A DNA stretch of 64,000 nucleotides from Isoetes taiwanensis (Eukaryota; Streptophyta; Lycopodiopsida; Isoetales; Isoetaceae), in assembly GCA_021234155.1 (NCBI GenBank), contig JAJEKV010000025.1, positions 18,715,558 through 18,779,557 of the forward strand, in the 5' to 3' direction. Below the pieces are notes generated by a model, which had not been told where the DNA came from, searched no databases, and saw nothing but the letters and a program-made list of their open reading frames with translations. Shown in pieces: positions 32,349 to 44,326 of the stretch; the first letter of the stretch is position 1, and every line of letters begins with the position of its first letter. The position numbers and the translations under genes were made by a program.

Positions 32349-33249
32349 ACGAGGTGGCAGCGTGCTACATGTGATTGGTCTGGTGATGCACCTAGCATTG
32401 TATGAACTCTGGAATTTTGTTTTTTCATTTTGTTGTTTCTGTAATACAACATAAAGAAGGGTTGGGGCTGTACTTTTGTTCGATCGCTCATACAAATACG
32501 GTGGCTGGTTGTCACTCTGTTTTTTCCTTCCGGAAATGCTTGCTACAGCCCTCTAACTCATTTTTGTGGTTGTAGGAAAAGATGCAGAGAACTCGGTGTG
32601 TGCAGGTCATAGTTTGGCCGCCTTTTGCTGGCCCCTTTTCGATGCCTCTCCTTCATAACAGGTGAATCCTTTCTTTCTTTTATCTGTTCTTTTTTTTTTC
32701 TCTTCGGAGTTCAATTCTTTCTGATTACCTTATCTATTTTGCAGAGAGCTCCTTTAGAAGGATGTGTAATTTTTGGCATTTTTTTGCGCTTTAAGTATCT
32801 TCATTAATTGGGGAAGGAGTTGATGCTGGTGCAGCAGAGTTTGAAGCCGGCCCTGGAGATAAACATCGCATATGCTTTTCCTATTTCTGTCTCAACCAAG
32901 ATCTGGCAAAGATATCAGACTGCCTTATTGTTTATGGGTTATGAAAGTGATTATTTTTGAATTTTACTAAGAAAACTCAGCAGGCTTTTTTTGAATGCAT
33001 TGAAATTTCTTATCTTAGAAATGAAGCACATTTATCTGGAAAAAAAAAGCTAAAGAAAACATGAACTAGTTTGCTCAACTCAAGTGAAACAAAAGTAAAG
33101 CAAATGTAAACCAGTTTGCTTAAATAAAATGTGAGGTTGAATTTGATTTCAATTTCAAATTATTATGCCTTTGTAGAATTGTTTGGGTTCGATTCCCGAA
33201 AGGCTTTTTAGAAATAAATAAGATGAATCAAGAGCACGATTTATGAAGT
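32349..33249. other. no gene recognised
   Basis: Downstream flank of the hypothetical ORF, becoming increasingly AT-rich. An isolated GGTTCGATTCCCGAAAGGC near 33185 resembles a tRNA T-arm, but no tRNA body precedes it. Confidence 0.4.
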
Positions 33250-33525
33250 TTTTAATTTATGTAGCCACGTGTCAATATTCTAGTTAAAATAAATAATGTT
33301 TTTTTTTTAAAGCCACACGTACATATTTCATTGGCTAAAATAATGCTTTTTTTATTAGTTAAAATAACGCTTTTTATTTAAAGAGCATGCCACGTGTTTA
33401 TATGTCATTGGTTACGTGTTTAAAAAGTATGCCACGTGTCGATATTTGATTAGTTAAAATATTTTTTTTATTTAAAAAGTATGCCACGTGTCAATATTTC
33501 ATTAGCTAAAAGGCAATTAAAAACA
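33250..33525. repeat. AT-rich tandem repeat, most units carrying a G-box (CACGTG)
   Basis: About five diverged units of 50-75 bp follow the pattern ATGCCACGTGTCAATATTTC, then ATTAGTTAAAATA, then T-rich sequence and TTTAAAAAGT. Perfect CACGTG occurs at about 33267, 33390, 33433 and 33483; related ACGT cores sit at about 33316 and 33415, with more at about 33679, 33765 and 33953. G-boxes bind plant bZIP and bHLH factors, but I see no adjacent gene in a position to use them. Confidence 0.75.
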
Positions 33526-34044
33526 ACACCTTGTTTTTAATACATCTCTCTCTCTCCTATATGTTATTATAATGCTCTTTTACATGTCCTTATTTTAGAT
33601 ATAATGCTTTTTTACATGTTCTTATTTTAGAACAACAATACTTAATAGCACTAAAAACAATAGATAGATTTCAATAACACGTGTCGTTCTCTTATAAATA
33701 ACATGTGCTTTTTTTTAAAAACCATTGTTGTAAGTTAGTCTTTCACATATTCTAAAAAACAACACGTGGCTCCTTAAAAAAACAACAGTCAAGAAAAAAA
33801 ACCACACGTCGAAAAAGTTCGGTAAAAACAACACTGAAAAAAAAGGACATGTTGACAAAAAAAACGAAAAAGTGCCAGAAAAACCACCGTAGAATTTTTT
33901 TGCCAAAAAACCACTGTCTCTTTGTGCAAATCCGGATAAACGGGCCACGTGGACTTTTGGGGCCATTTTGGTGTTGTTTTTGGCATAAAACAACACTTCC
34001 GTACAGGTAAAAAACAACTGTGGACCAAAAATCGGGGTCAGTGT

Positions 34045-34668
34045 GTACATAGCCTTTAGGTTTCTACCCCCCTTAATCCCACAAACACAGGAGGAACAGA
34101 AAGAGAACTATCATTATACATCTATCCATCCATAGCTTCAAATAGAACATAAAATAGAGATTAACCATACATCTATTCATACAAGGGTTAATCCTAGCTA
34201 TCTTCTAAGCATACAAGGTTAATCCTATGACTATCCAAGAATCCAAGCTATCTACGTACTAACTAGAATCGTAGCTAGTTCTACTATCTCTCTGGTTCTC
34301 CATCCTTCTAGCTGGGGCGGGGTTGAACAACAGCTCCTCCTCCACCAATCCCTCCCCCAATTCGAATTGGGGCAAATTGGGGTGAAAGTCCCAATTTTGG
34401 TGTTCCAAATTGGCAAGCCTGCCTTGTCAAATCGATTTGGGCCAGGTGGCAACTCTAGGTTGGAATATTAACTAATTATATTTTAACCCCTTTTATTATT
34501 ATGTTAAGCCCTAAATTCGAATTAGGGTTTAGGGTTAGGTTTCCACCTTAATAATTAATGATTAACATAGCTACCCTTAGCTTATGAATAATTAATGCAC
34601 CATCAATTATTCACAGTGACGTATCATGTATTTATACCCAAAAGGTGTATAAATATGTGGAACGTCAA
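34045..34668 (-). mobile_element. Ty3/gypsy LTR, family 1 (U3 part, inverted)
   Basis: On the minus strand it starts TTGACGTTCCACATAT at 34668, directly after a purine tract AAGGTGGGGAGAA (34671-34683). It follows the U3 half of the 53947 LTR, stopping near 34045. Position after a polypurine tract identifies a 3' LTR. Confidence 0.75.
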
Positions 34669-35650
34669 TTCTCCCCACCTTGAAAATGATGTTGTCCTCA
34701 GCATCAAGACTGTTCTTGCTTTGGGCCAATACATGGCATGTCGAAGGCAAGTCTCCCCACCTTTAAGAGGTAACGTGAAATTATAAGTCACACAAAAGTT
34801 GTCATGTTCAAAGTGATCAAGTTTGAAATGACGCGTAATGTGCAATTCATAATTGTGTGAGAGTTGAACGGTAATTAGTTTGAGCAATGTTATGTGGAAG
34901 GGAACATAACGAGTTATGCTGTCATCAGTATTGGCGTTAGATTGTTAAGTACAAAGAGAGTTAAGAAAAAATTGAACGGACTCAGGTCGGTGATATAAAA
35001 GATACATATATAGATTGTACAGGATCATCATTTAGGACCATAGTCGGTCAAAAAGTGACACTGTAGATATAATACATGAGCAGGCACGACATTGATCCTC
35101 GATAGACCGTAGCCTATAGGGCCTAGCAGTGCCACTAGAAAACACATATCACAACAAGAACATGGGCCCGTAATGGCCCTTAGAAGAAGCTGCAAATGCC
35201 AAGGTAAGCGCTTCTGGCGTGTAGAATCATAAGACATCAATATTTACAAAATAATTTATATGTTATGGTTGAAGGGACCACCCCCTTTGAAGAAGAAAAA
35301 TGAAGAAGGGAAACCCTATCATGCCTAAGGCTTGCCATCCGTCTCGGCGTAAGGAATGATAATATTCCCATTATAGCCGTAGATGAAGGCGTCCTGTCAT
35401 GTCTATATGCACATCCCCATTCCTAGGATGCATCTAGCTGGAACCCCCCTTCATGAAGGCTGCCATGTATGATCCCTGCCGAATCTAAGACCCACGAGAT
35501 ATCGGCTGGTGGTTGTAGCACGCGCTGCTTTCTGTCGAAGCTGGAGTTGATGGCGTCGTTGTTGGCGCATGCGTGACATTGCCGCGGGAAATCCAGATAA
35601 GCCTTAACAAAAATCCTACTTGAGGACTGATGTTGGACCTTGTTCAACCA
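34669..35650 (-). mobile_element. 3' non-coding end of a gypsy element
   Basis: Inverted match to 53490-53946: shared GCTATAATGGGAACGAT / CCTTACGCCGAG region and ACTGAGGGCTCATGTTCTTG-like block. It lies between pol (absent here) and the 3' LTR at 34668. Only this 3' stub of the element remains. Confidence 0.6.
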
Positions 35651-37359
35651 TGACCATTAGACGTCAAATGGGTGACAATTTGTGGAAGTCCCACTGTTAC
35701 ATTCGTGGTGATGAGTTCCGCAATGGTTGGAACTCTTCTGGAATCCATGAATACTCACTTCTTTATTTCACTATATTGATCGATACATACCTTTTATTAC
35801 TAGACTATTCATTCATGTTATACTCTTATAGATATACATTGCAGTGACACTATATCACATTATACCTAATTTAGAAATCATTCACACACATGTAACTGGT
35901 TATATATTATACACGGGCATAGACATAAACAACTTCTATTTCTTCTTTTAATATAATACACACTTATAATTTTTGCATTGTTTACTACAAACTCATTCTA
36001 ATCATATTAACTTCTGTCTATATATCTATTATAGTCTCCCTTCACTTTACAATTTGTTTTATTACAATCTTCCCTAATTTAATTTTGTGTTTTTTCTTTT
36101 TTTATTACAGTTTTAACAACTCATATATTGCTATCCTCATTGTTTTATATGCCCATCACATTTATACTTATCGTTTAATACAATTATATATATTGCACTA
36201 TATCTCACATTTTTACATATATAGTTTAACATTAAGCACACACACACGTTCTTCATCATTTATTATTCATAACATTTTTATAATCATAATCTAAGTCTCC
36301 TTATACCTTCAATAGTTTGTATAACACATACATAATTATATTTCCCATTCTCTTATATTTAACACTGCATTCACTCTACACTTTATTATATCAACATTTT
36401 CTTTCCACCATATTTTGAAATACTTTTCTTCTTTTTTTGACTATCTTGCATCTTTCCAGACCCACATTGTCTATCTTAACCATACTTTACATCCACATAT
36501 GTACACATGCTAATTCATTAGTTATATCTATACATTTATCAGACATACATACATTCTTATATTTTCATCGCACAGATACATCTCACAGAGACATTCTATG
36601 ATGCCGCCTGGGCCGCTGTCCACCGGTGCTATGGCCATGCGATCTTCTTGTATCACAGAAGGGCAGTTGTGACTACGGTGTCAACGACGGAAGCATCAAA
36701 AGCATGCCTGGTCCTTCTTGAGGCGATTATATAATGATGGTTGAGTAGGTCCTGGACTCTTGCTTGAAGTAGAAGTGCTGAACGTTGGGAATAAGGAGTG
36801 GTAAGGTATCCTTATTTTGGATCGATAGTCGAGAGAATTGGTATGACGATGTTTGTTATTCCATGGAATCACTGGACGTTAAGCGACCCAAAAAAGTATA
36901 CTTAATAATTACGAGGATTGATTTATCATGCAGCATATATATTGTCATTCAACATAGAAGGAGACTGGATATAGCACCATGCAGGTGAGGGAGAAGTGGT
37001 ATATGATTATCTGCCATAGACCAACTAATGTGGAAACTGGATTATAAGTACCCAGCTTATGAAAGGGAGATCACTTTAGAAGTGTAGGTTTTGACAATGG
37101 TGGTGAAAGTGTAGAATGTTGATTCAACATTGTATAGCTATTGCTACTTGAATCGAGGTATGATTCACGAAAAGCGAGAGAATAATGTCGTATAAGGACA
37201 CAGATCTATTATAGGTTATAAAATTACACATAAGTTGCATTTTGTAAGGAGGCTGACATTCCTAAGGCGTGCAATATAGATGTAAGGGTATGCACGAGTA
37301 AGATGACCACGTAGCCACGTGGATATGCTTAATGACATTGGTCAAATGCATGGTCATCA
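35651..37359. other. AT-rich low-complexity sequence, no gene recognised
   Basis: Positions 35850-36590 are strongly AT-rich, with many TATA/CACA runs. Positions 36600-37359 are of ordinary composition but show no recognisable gene or element. Confidence 0.45.
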
Positions 37360-39535
37360 TTTTTTTTTTTTGAAGGACGACAATCTATTATCAAGGAATA
37401 TCAAGATACATACTAGGGACCTGTGACCTCGGACAAATTCTTACGGACTTGTTGCAGAGTCTCGGCAACCCAGAGAGGAAGATGATTAGCTAGCTCTGGC
37501 ATATACTCCTCTTTGAAGGTTGTGGCTTGAGTTGGATCCTACAAATATTTGTTCTCAGGTAACAACAACCATTGAGCCTATTCATTGCCACTGAATACCC
37601 GGTTGGGTCCATCATTGAACTTGTCCATGGTATCAGCCAAATAGAAATCATGAAGGACATAAGGCATCGGCTGTACCAGGCGAAAATAAAAAATCCAGGA
37701 TCATCGCAGGTGAGGAGGCCATATACCAAGAGAGCACAGAAGAGTCCTTTATCCTCAATGGAGAGATCTGGCCATATAGTGAGAAGTTCGGTGTTGCTGA
37801 GGGGCTCATGAATTTTGCTGTTTGTAGAATGCCATTTGAGAAGGAAAAGATGACGGCGTGAGATGACATAATCCAAATAACTTGAGGGAGTGGAGTAATC
37901 CCGTGGAATGGTCATAGCAAGCTGCAGGTAGATCTCATGTTGACTCTGCGCTTCTTCAGCAGACTGGAGAGCTTGGTTGAGCTGATGTGCTAGGTCACGG
38001 ATTTTGTTATCTTTGTCCGCGAGGAGACGGGACTGATCACGGAATCGGCGGTGTGAGTGCGTGGCGTGTGAAGATGAAGGAGCTTGAGTAGAGAGCTGAA
38101 GTTGAAGACTTGCAATTTCAGTGTCATCAATCAACTTCTGTTTTTGAACTTCAATAACCTGAGCCTGTTTTTGAAGTGCTGAGATTTGGCCTTCGAGAAG
38201 AGAGATGCTGGCATCACGAAGTTCAATCTGTTGTAACTGACTGTTGTAATCTTTGGAGAGATCTGTATACATAGTAAGGAGCTTATCCTTATCCTTGAGC
38301 TGGGCGAGAAGTTCTTGAATGGTGGTCTACAACTGAGCCTGTTGATCTGCAAGCGTGATGGTCCTTTCTTCTTCAGCTTTGAGAGCTTCACGGGTCTGTA
38401 ACAGGGCAGCGTGTTTATTTTGGAGACTTTCTTCAAGGGACTGAACTTGTATTGTGGCAGCCTGAAGATCACGTTGAAGAGCATCTATGGAATCCATGTA
38501 ATGTTGGATCCCATTCATAAAATTTTCTTGGGAGTCTTGGAGCTTGAGCATACATTCTTAGACATTCTGCTGATACTGATAGAGGGCCGTCAGGATAGTG
38601 GAGGTTGCAGGGCTTGAATTGGTAAGGACTAGTGGGGGCGGACAGAAGGGGTATTCTGAGAGACTTGCTGAGAGGGGGAATGCTGGATTTTGGTGGACTG
38701 AGAGGATGGAACATTGATGATGGGTTCTCGTTGTTGCTGACGGTGAGGAGAAGAAGATGGTTGGGGACAGGAAATTTCTTCTTTGAGATTTTTGACTACA
38801 GAAACGATGTTGGATGGTTGGTGAGTGGAGGCCTGAGAAGCTGCGTCCAGATTAGTAGGAGAACCGTGACTTGGAATGGGAAAACAATGGTCGATGAGGG
38901 ATTGCATGTGAGCACCCATAGCAGATTCTAAGCCAGAGGCAGGAGAATGACGGATTCGATCAATTTCATAACACAACTGGTGGAACAAAATTTGAGGCCA
39001 ATCAATATGATGCGGAGAATGAAGGGCCATGATAGCAGTATGAAAAGAACTGCTTGTTGATGTGGATGTTCTTGATGGAGTACCCAAAGAACTTGCGCCA
39101 CAAAAACTTTACAAAGCCTTCATGAGGTTTGGCAATGTTGGTGAGCTTATGGGTGGTGGCCGCATAAGGAGTTTGACCATACTTGGTAACATCCTGATCC
39201 TGCAAAGCAGCCCAATTTAAAGAAGGGGTGCGTATGGGCAATTGAAATACCTCTGCCAGAAAAGCCGGAGTGAGGAGGATGCGAGTTTGATCAACTTCTG
39301 TGAGATAACCTGCGTTGGTCTTGACCAGATGAGCAACAAACTGTCGGAGTTGAAGTGGATTGGGCGCCGGGAGTTCTTGCCGAGAGAACTCAAATAGTCA
39401 TGTGCGTTCTGCAACTTCGCGACTACCTTTCAAAGGATCTCTGAGAGTGGGAGTAGAAAAAATCACCGACTCAAAGAGAGCCGGATCCCTGGGGACTGTG
39501 ACTTGAAGAGTGGGGAACTTAGGCAAAGCGGCCAT
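37360..39535 (-). pseudogene. extra coiled-coil ORF downstream of gypsy integrase, ending in a poly(A)-like tract
   Basis: Reading starts at the ATG near 39535 (MAALPKFPTLQVTVPRDPAL). The frame has one internal TGA (after REVAERT) and then PAFLAEVFQLPIRTPSLNWA and KLTNIAKPHEGFVKFLWRKF. After a frameshift near 39090 it gives HHIDWPQILFHQLCYEIDRI and a Ser/Pro/Gln-rich linker, then a long coiled coil (DALQRDLQAATIQVQSLEES; SLLEGQISALQKQAQVIEVQ). A C-terminal block follows with SSYLDYVISRRHLFLLKWHS and GLFCALLVYGLLTCDDPGFF. The final stop lies about 45 bp before a T12 run (37360-37371), which reads as poly(A) on the coding strand. No known family recognised. Extra ORFs after integrase are known in Tat and Athila gypsy lineages. 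Confidence 0.55.
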
Positions 39536-40015
39536 AGCGATGAGCGAAGAGAAGGAAGGAAGCTGGAGGGCAGAGAGCGGAAGATGGAGGACGAAAGAGA
39601 TGCGAAAAGTTTAGGGTGCGCGGTGTGGCGGAAAGGTATTTGAGGCGGAGAAACTGAGCCGTTGATGGTGCCAGATGGCGACAGATCAGAGAGAGGCGAT
39701 TGGGAGGCAAAAATTTGGCTAAGTCCCCAAGCGGTAAAGGAAGAGCAAAGGAACGGTCAAGATGAACCAGGATGAACGGTAGGATGTGACAGCTTGGTGA
39801 AGGTACGAGTAATAATGGCAGACAGGCGTAGGATGAAGGAATAACAATTAATGCAGGCAACTCGAGAGTTGGACATCATAAAAGTGGATGGCAGATGGTA
39901 CCATGACTAGATTTGCGGCCGGATAAGGGAATCTGGAATTAGAAAGTGCGTTGCATGCCACCACATTAGCTAATTTGTGATTGGTCCACATCGGCAGAGC
40001 TTTAGTCGGTATGGC

Positions 40016-40023
40016 TATATAAA
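40016..40023 (+). promoter_or_regulatory. TATA box ahead of the antisense ORF
   Basis: TATATAAA at 40016-40023 lies 36 bases before the first ATG of the 80-codon plus-strand ORF, inside a gypsy element transcribed from the other strand. Spacing allows a short 5' UTR. Confidence 0.45.
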
Positions 40024-40058
40024 GCGAGCAGTGGTCGAGCCGAAGACATTAGTTGTAG

Positions 40059-40301
40059 ATGATGGACAGCGAGTGCACTATGCCGCGGAACTACAATGAA
40101 TGGATTACGGCAAAGATGAACGCGCTTGATCTCTGGAAGCTGCATAATCGCGGCATTTCGATAGACGGCTGGTATGCCGGGATGGCTGAGCATCCCGACC
40201 CTCTGACTAATCCCATGGAGGTGGTCATCTACCTGCGCTGGGACCACGAGCAGTGCCTCTACCACATCCTCCGTGTGACCTCTTCTCCAAACCCGGAGTA
40301 G
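40059..40301 (+). CDS. 80-aa antisense ORF inside the Tat/Athila-like element
   Basis: The frame begins MMDSECTMPRNYNEWITAKM, contains LWKLHNRGISIDGWYAGMAE and ends CLYHILRVTSSPNPE. It is the only coding-like plus-strand frame in a 9-kb minus-strand element, placed between integrase and the extra ORF. Third positions are GC-rich, unlike the surroundings, the stop is clean (TAG), and a TATA box precedes it. Small antisense ORFs in this region are known from some plant Tat-lineage elements. I recognise no domain and cannot say whether it is the same protein. Confidence 0.5.
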   Translation: MMDSECTMPRNYNEWITAKMNALDLWKLHNRGISIDGWYAGMAEHPDPLTNPMEVVIYLRWDHEQCLYHILRVTSSPNPE

Positions 40302-40416
40302 GAGTCCCCCTTTAATGTAGGATTTTGTAAGTAGGGCTCAACCCATAGTGGAATTATATGGGCAATGCCCACATTTTGTTTTTTTTTCGCCATATATATA
40401 TAATATAAATATGCTT

Positions 40417-41833
40417 CTACTCACTATGGTCAGAGTCTGAATGTGTATTTTGATCTTCTGAACGAACTGTCGTGTCATCTGTATGAAATCGTTTGAGGCA
40501 AAAGCCATTAACCAGAGTAGGTAATGGTGTGCTATCTAACTCAGCCAGTTTGAAAACGCTTGGTTGCACCACTTGAAGAATCTGGTATGGACCAAGCCAC
40601 CGAAATTTTAACTTGCCCGGAAATTTTTTATATTTGGAGTCATAAAGCAGAACAAATCACCTTCTTTAAACTGCTTGGCTTTGAGGTGTTTGTTATGCCA
40701 TGATTTCCTCAACTGTTGCCCAGTAAGGACTCGAAGATTTCATCCAACTGTTCTAGTTGATAAACTCGTTCTTGAAGTGCTGCAGGTGGATTATGCACTG
40801 TGGCCAACTGGAAACGAAGAGCCGGAAGAACATATTTAAAAGGCATGAGAGCCTCTTGGCCATAAACCAGCTTGAAAGGAGTGTAGCCAGTAGCAATTTT
40901 AAAGCTTGTGTTATAAGCCCAGAGAACAGTAGGTAATTTGTTTTGCCAATCCGTGCGAGAAGCATCACATGTTTTTTTCAGAATAGTAATGAGAGTCTTG
41001 TTAGTGCTTTCAGCCAAACCATTCCCTTGAGGACAGTAAGGTGTGCTTTTTCTGTGATGTATGTGCAAATATTCCGTCAGCTCCTTGATGGTGTGATTGA
41101 CAAAATGAACTCCACGATCACTGACTAGTTCCATTGGACAACCAAAATGCGTGATGATGTGTGTGTAAAGTACTTTGGCCGTATTGGCAGCAGTATTGTT
41201 AGGAAGTGCGCAGGCCTCCTCCCATTTTGTAGCATAATCCGTGAGAACCAAAATATAGTGGGCACGGGTGTGCCACGCAGGAGGATCCATGGGCCCCACA
41301 AAGTCCATGCCCCACTTGCTGAAAGGTAACGGGGTGGCCACCGGTGTCAAAGGTAGAGCGTCACGGGCCGTGGGCCGACCCACACGCTGACAGACATCAC
41401 ATGTGCGGGCGTGAGCGTAGGCATCCTTGAAGAGCGTGGGCCAAAAGTAGCCTGCCAGAAGAATTTTGCATGTCGTGGCGTCACCACTGAAATGACCACC
41501 ACCAAGGCCTTCATGGGCTTGTCGAACGATTTCAGGCACTTCATGAGGGTGAACACATCGACGCAGGACCATGTCTTTGCCGTGTTTGTACAGATGCCTC
41601 GCAACCATGGTATAGTCGCAGACCTCACGGAGAAACTGACGATGGCGTGAGTGAAGCTTTTCTGGAGAGAGCGTGGGATCCTCAGATGGAAAGGCTCCAG
41701 AGAGGAGATATTGCTGATAGTCATGAAACCAATGAGGGGTGGCGGTGACCAAGAACAGTTGGGCGTCTGGAAAAACATCAGAAACATCCGTGGACGGATC
41801 ATCTGTATGGATGTGTGAGAGATAATGGGGCAC
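40417..41833 (-). pseudogene. Tat/Athila-like gypsy integrase
   Basis: The main frame (41833-40709) has the HHCC zinc finger (HEVPEIVRQAHEGLGGGHFS, then CDVCQRVG). The catalytic core keeps all three acids: MDFVGPMDPPAW, LVSDRGVHFVN, and NGLAESTNKTL. TPFKLVYGQEALMP is typical of this lineage. The C-terminus continues after a frameshift near 40709 in another frame (FKEGDLFCF, RWLGPYQILQV, FHTDDTTVRSED) and stops at 40417. Function in live elements is insertion of the cDNA. Confidence 0.85.
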
Positions 41834-43250
41834 AACATGAGATTTGCTTGCCTTGTGAATGATTTCGAAGGGAGCGAACTCTTGCAGAAGTAGGACCCAA
41901 CGAGCAATGCGACCCGTGGGTTGTTGATTAAATAGAGAAGGGCTTGATGATCAACAAAGAACTTGATCTTGCTTCTCAACAAATAATGACGGAAATGTTG
42001 GACACAAAAAACTAAGCCCAATGCTTTTCGCTCCCTGGCAGAATAATCTCGCTTGGCAGGATTGAGTTTCCGGCTAGCATAGCGGATGGGTTTATCCGTG
42101 TGCTCATCATATGCCTATAAGAGAACAACACCAATGGCAAAAGCCGAGACATCGACATGAACATAAAAAGGCTTGTCCCATTGAGGAGGAACAAGGACCG
42201 GGGCCTGAGTAAGCAAAATCTTCAGCTGCTGGAAGGCTGCCTCCGCCTGGGGATTCCAAGCCCAAGAGGATTCATCACCCGTGAATTTATGAATGGGATC
42301 AGCTATGGCAGTGAGTCCAGGAATGAAGGTGGCATAGTAATTGACCTTACCCAGGAAGGAGCGTGTCTCTTTGATGTTGGATGGTGCATGTGCCTTCAGC
42401 ACGCAACTGATTTTTGAAGGATCCGTGGTGATGCCTTCTTTACTAACCACATAACCCAAAAGAACACCTGAGGTGAAACAAAAAGTGCATTTCTCTGGAT
42501 TGAGACTGATGCCTGACTCATCACATTTTTGAAAGACCAGCTCTAACTTCTCCAAGTGATCATCCATGGAGCTGTGGGCTGAGAAATCATCTTGAAAAAT
42601 TTGGAGAAAAGAATTATCTTTCATATAATCTTGAAAGAAGAGCATGATGCGTTGAAATGTAGATGGAGAGTTTGAGAGTCCAAAGTGAACCACCTTGTAG
42701 GCAAAAGTGCCCCACGGCGTGGTGAAGGTGGTTTTGAGTTGATCTTCTTGTTTGATGGAGATTTGATTGTACCCTGAAAAAGCCATCCATGAAAGAGTAC
42801 ATCTCGTGACCATCAACCTCTTCCAGAACCTGGTCTGTGAAGGGTAGCGGGAAGTGATCCCTTTCCGTGGCCTGATTTAATTTCTCGTAGTCCACGCAAA
42901 CATGGATTTTTCTGTTATGCTTGAGAGCAATGACAATGGGGTTCACCCACTCTGAATGTTTGACCTCATAAATTAAGCCAGCAGCCAGGAGTTTGTCGAT
43001 TTCGGCTTTGACGCAGTCACGATAGTTGGGGTTGAGCCGGTACTGTCGTTGCTAGATTGGGCGTGCATCAGGTTTAGTGGGAATAGTCAGTTCCCCTAAC
43101 TCTTTTTTGATACCCCGAAGGTCTTTATAGCTCCACACAAAAATATGTTTGAATTTTTTGGACAAAGTGATGGCGCGAGCTTTATAAGTTGGCGAAAGAT
43201 TGGCAGCCAAACGGACCGGTTGATTCTCTCCAAGGTCTACGATTTTCACA
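41834..43250 (-). pseudogene. Tat/Athila-like reverse transcriptase and RNase H
   Basis: Fragments in several frames: VCVDYEKLNQATERDHFPLP (finger), FSGYNQISIKQEDQ, TPWGTFAYKVVHFGLSNSPS, and the catalytic FQDDFSAHSSMDDHLEKLEL, where DDFS is characteristic of Tat/Athila. The connection domain is SFLGKVNYYATFIPG. RNase H pieces are PFYVHVDVSAFAIGVVLL and LGLVFCVQHFRHYLLRSKIK. A stop splits RNase H near 42117 and several frameshifts are present, so it is inactive. Confidence 0.85.
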
Positions 43251-43497
43251 TCAGGAGTTTGAATGTGGGGAACAACATCTGTGTCCTTAACAACATGAGC
43301 AGGGGTTGAAGCATCACTGGAGGTGCAGCATTTTGTGTAGTGAAGAAAAGGGGCTGCTGAGAGTCATCGAGCAGATGTTACTTCATGACAGCATGAACAT
43401 CCACAATATCTGAAGGAGCCTCTGTGTCAAAAAAATGATCAAGGCGTTGAATGTGATTGCAGGGAGCCAGGTATGGGTCAAGCAAAGCCGCCACAGC

Positions 43498-44073
43498 CTA
43501 GTCCTGATCAAGAGTCATCTCACCCCAAGGATCAGCATACTCAGGGTAGGATGAGAGAGGCAGATTCGCAGGTGGAGTCTGGACCTGATAAGTGTTTTGA
43601 GCCTCTTCAGAATCACTATCGGAAAGCGAGGGTTCAGCGTGTTCAACAGAGATTAGTTTGCCCGTTTCCAAATCCATAGTGGCATTGAGAAGGCCATCAG
43701 TGATGACAAGCTGATCCGTGGCCCAGTAATGAATACTTTTAGCCTGGTGGAGAAAGGGTCTCCCCACTAGCATTTCATAGTCACCCGGATCTTCTCGTGC
43801 TTTCCAAACACCAAATTCCAAGGGGAATTTGAGATCACCAATACTGATTTGAAGAAGGGGGGTGACACCTTGAGGGTGCGTGATATGGCCATTGGCCAAC
43901 TTGATGTCATAGGGGGCACGATAGAGTTGCTTGATGCCCAATTGCTTCCGAAGTTTATCTATAATGAGATTGACAGCACTATCTCCATCAATTTGAACGT
44001 GATTGATTTGTTGATTGCCCACCGTGGCATGCACCTGTGGGTGTTGAAGTAGCCACCGCTCCGACCAGAACAA
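43498..44073 (-). pseudogene. gypsy aspartic protease
   Basis: HATVGNQQINHVQIDGDSAV contains the active-site Asp in the expected strand (IDGDSA in place of the usual DTGA/DSGA). IKLANGHITHPQGV, ISIGDLKFPLEFGVWKARED and MLVGRPFLHQAKSIHYW follow the retropepsin fold. It sits between gag zinc knuckles and RT, as in other gypsy elements. The frame itself is open for 191 codons. Confidence 0.75.
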
Positions 44074-44326
44074 TGGGAAGGGGCAGCTATTCTTTGAGAG
44101 CAGGACAGAGTTTTAAGATAGTGGCAAGGCTCAAGGGGATCTTTATTTTGGCGAGCTTTTCTTGAAGTTCCAAGGGAACATGAGAAAATGGATCAGCAGG
44201 ATCCAAAGGGGCAGGAGTCTGAGGCAAAGAAGCAGAAACCTCCTTGAGAAGCTCCACGTCTGCAGCAATATTGGGATACGGCTGAGAGCGTGGGCTCTTG
44301 GACGAGGAAGGGGTCTCCTGACGCTG

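Noticed and set aside
33180-33210. tRNA gene ending in GGTTCGATTCCCGAAAGGC
   Set aside because: Only a T-arm-like segment is visible; no acceptor, D arm or anticodon arm can be placed upstream.
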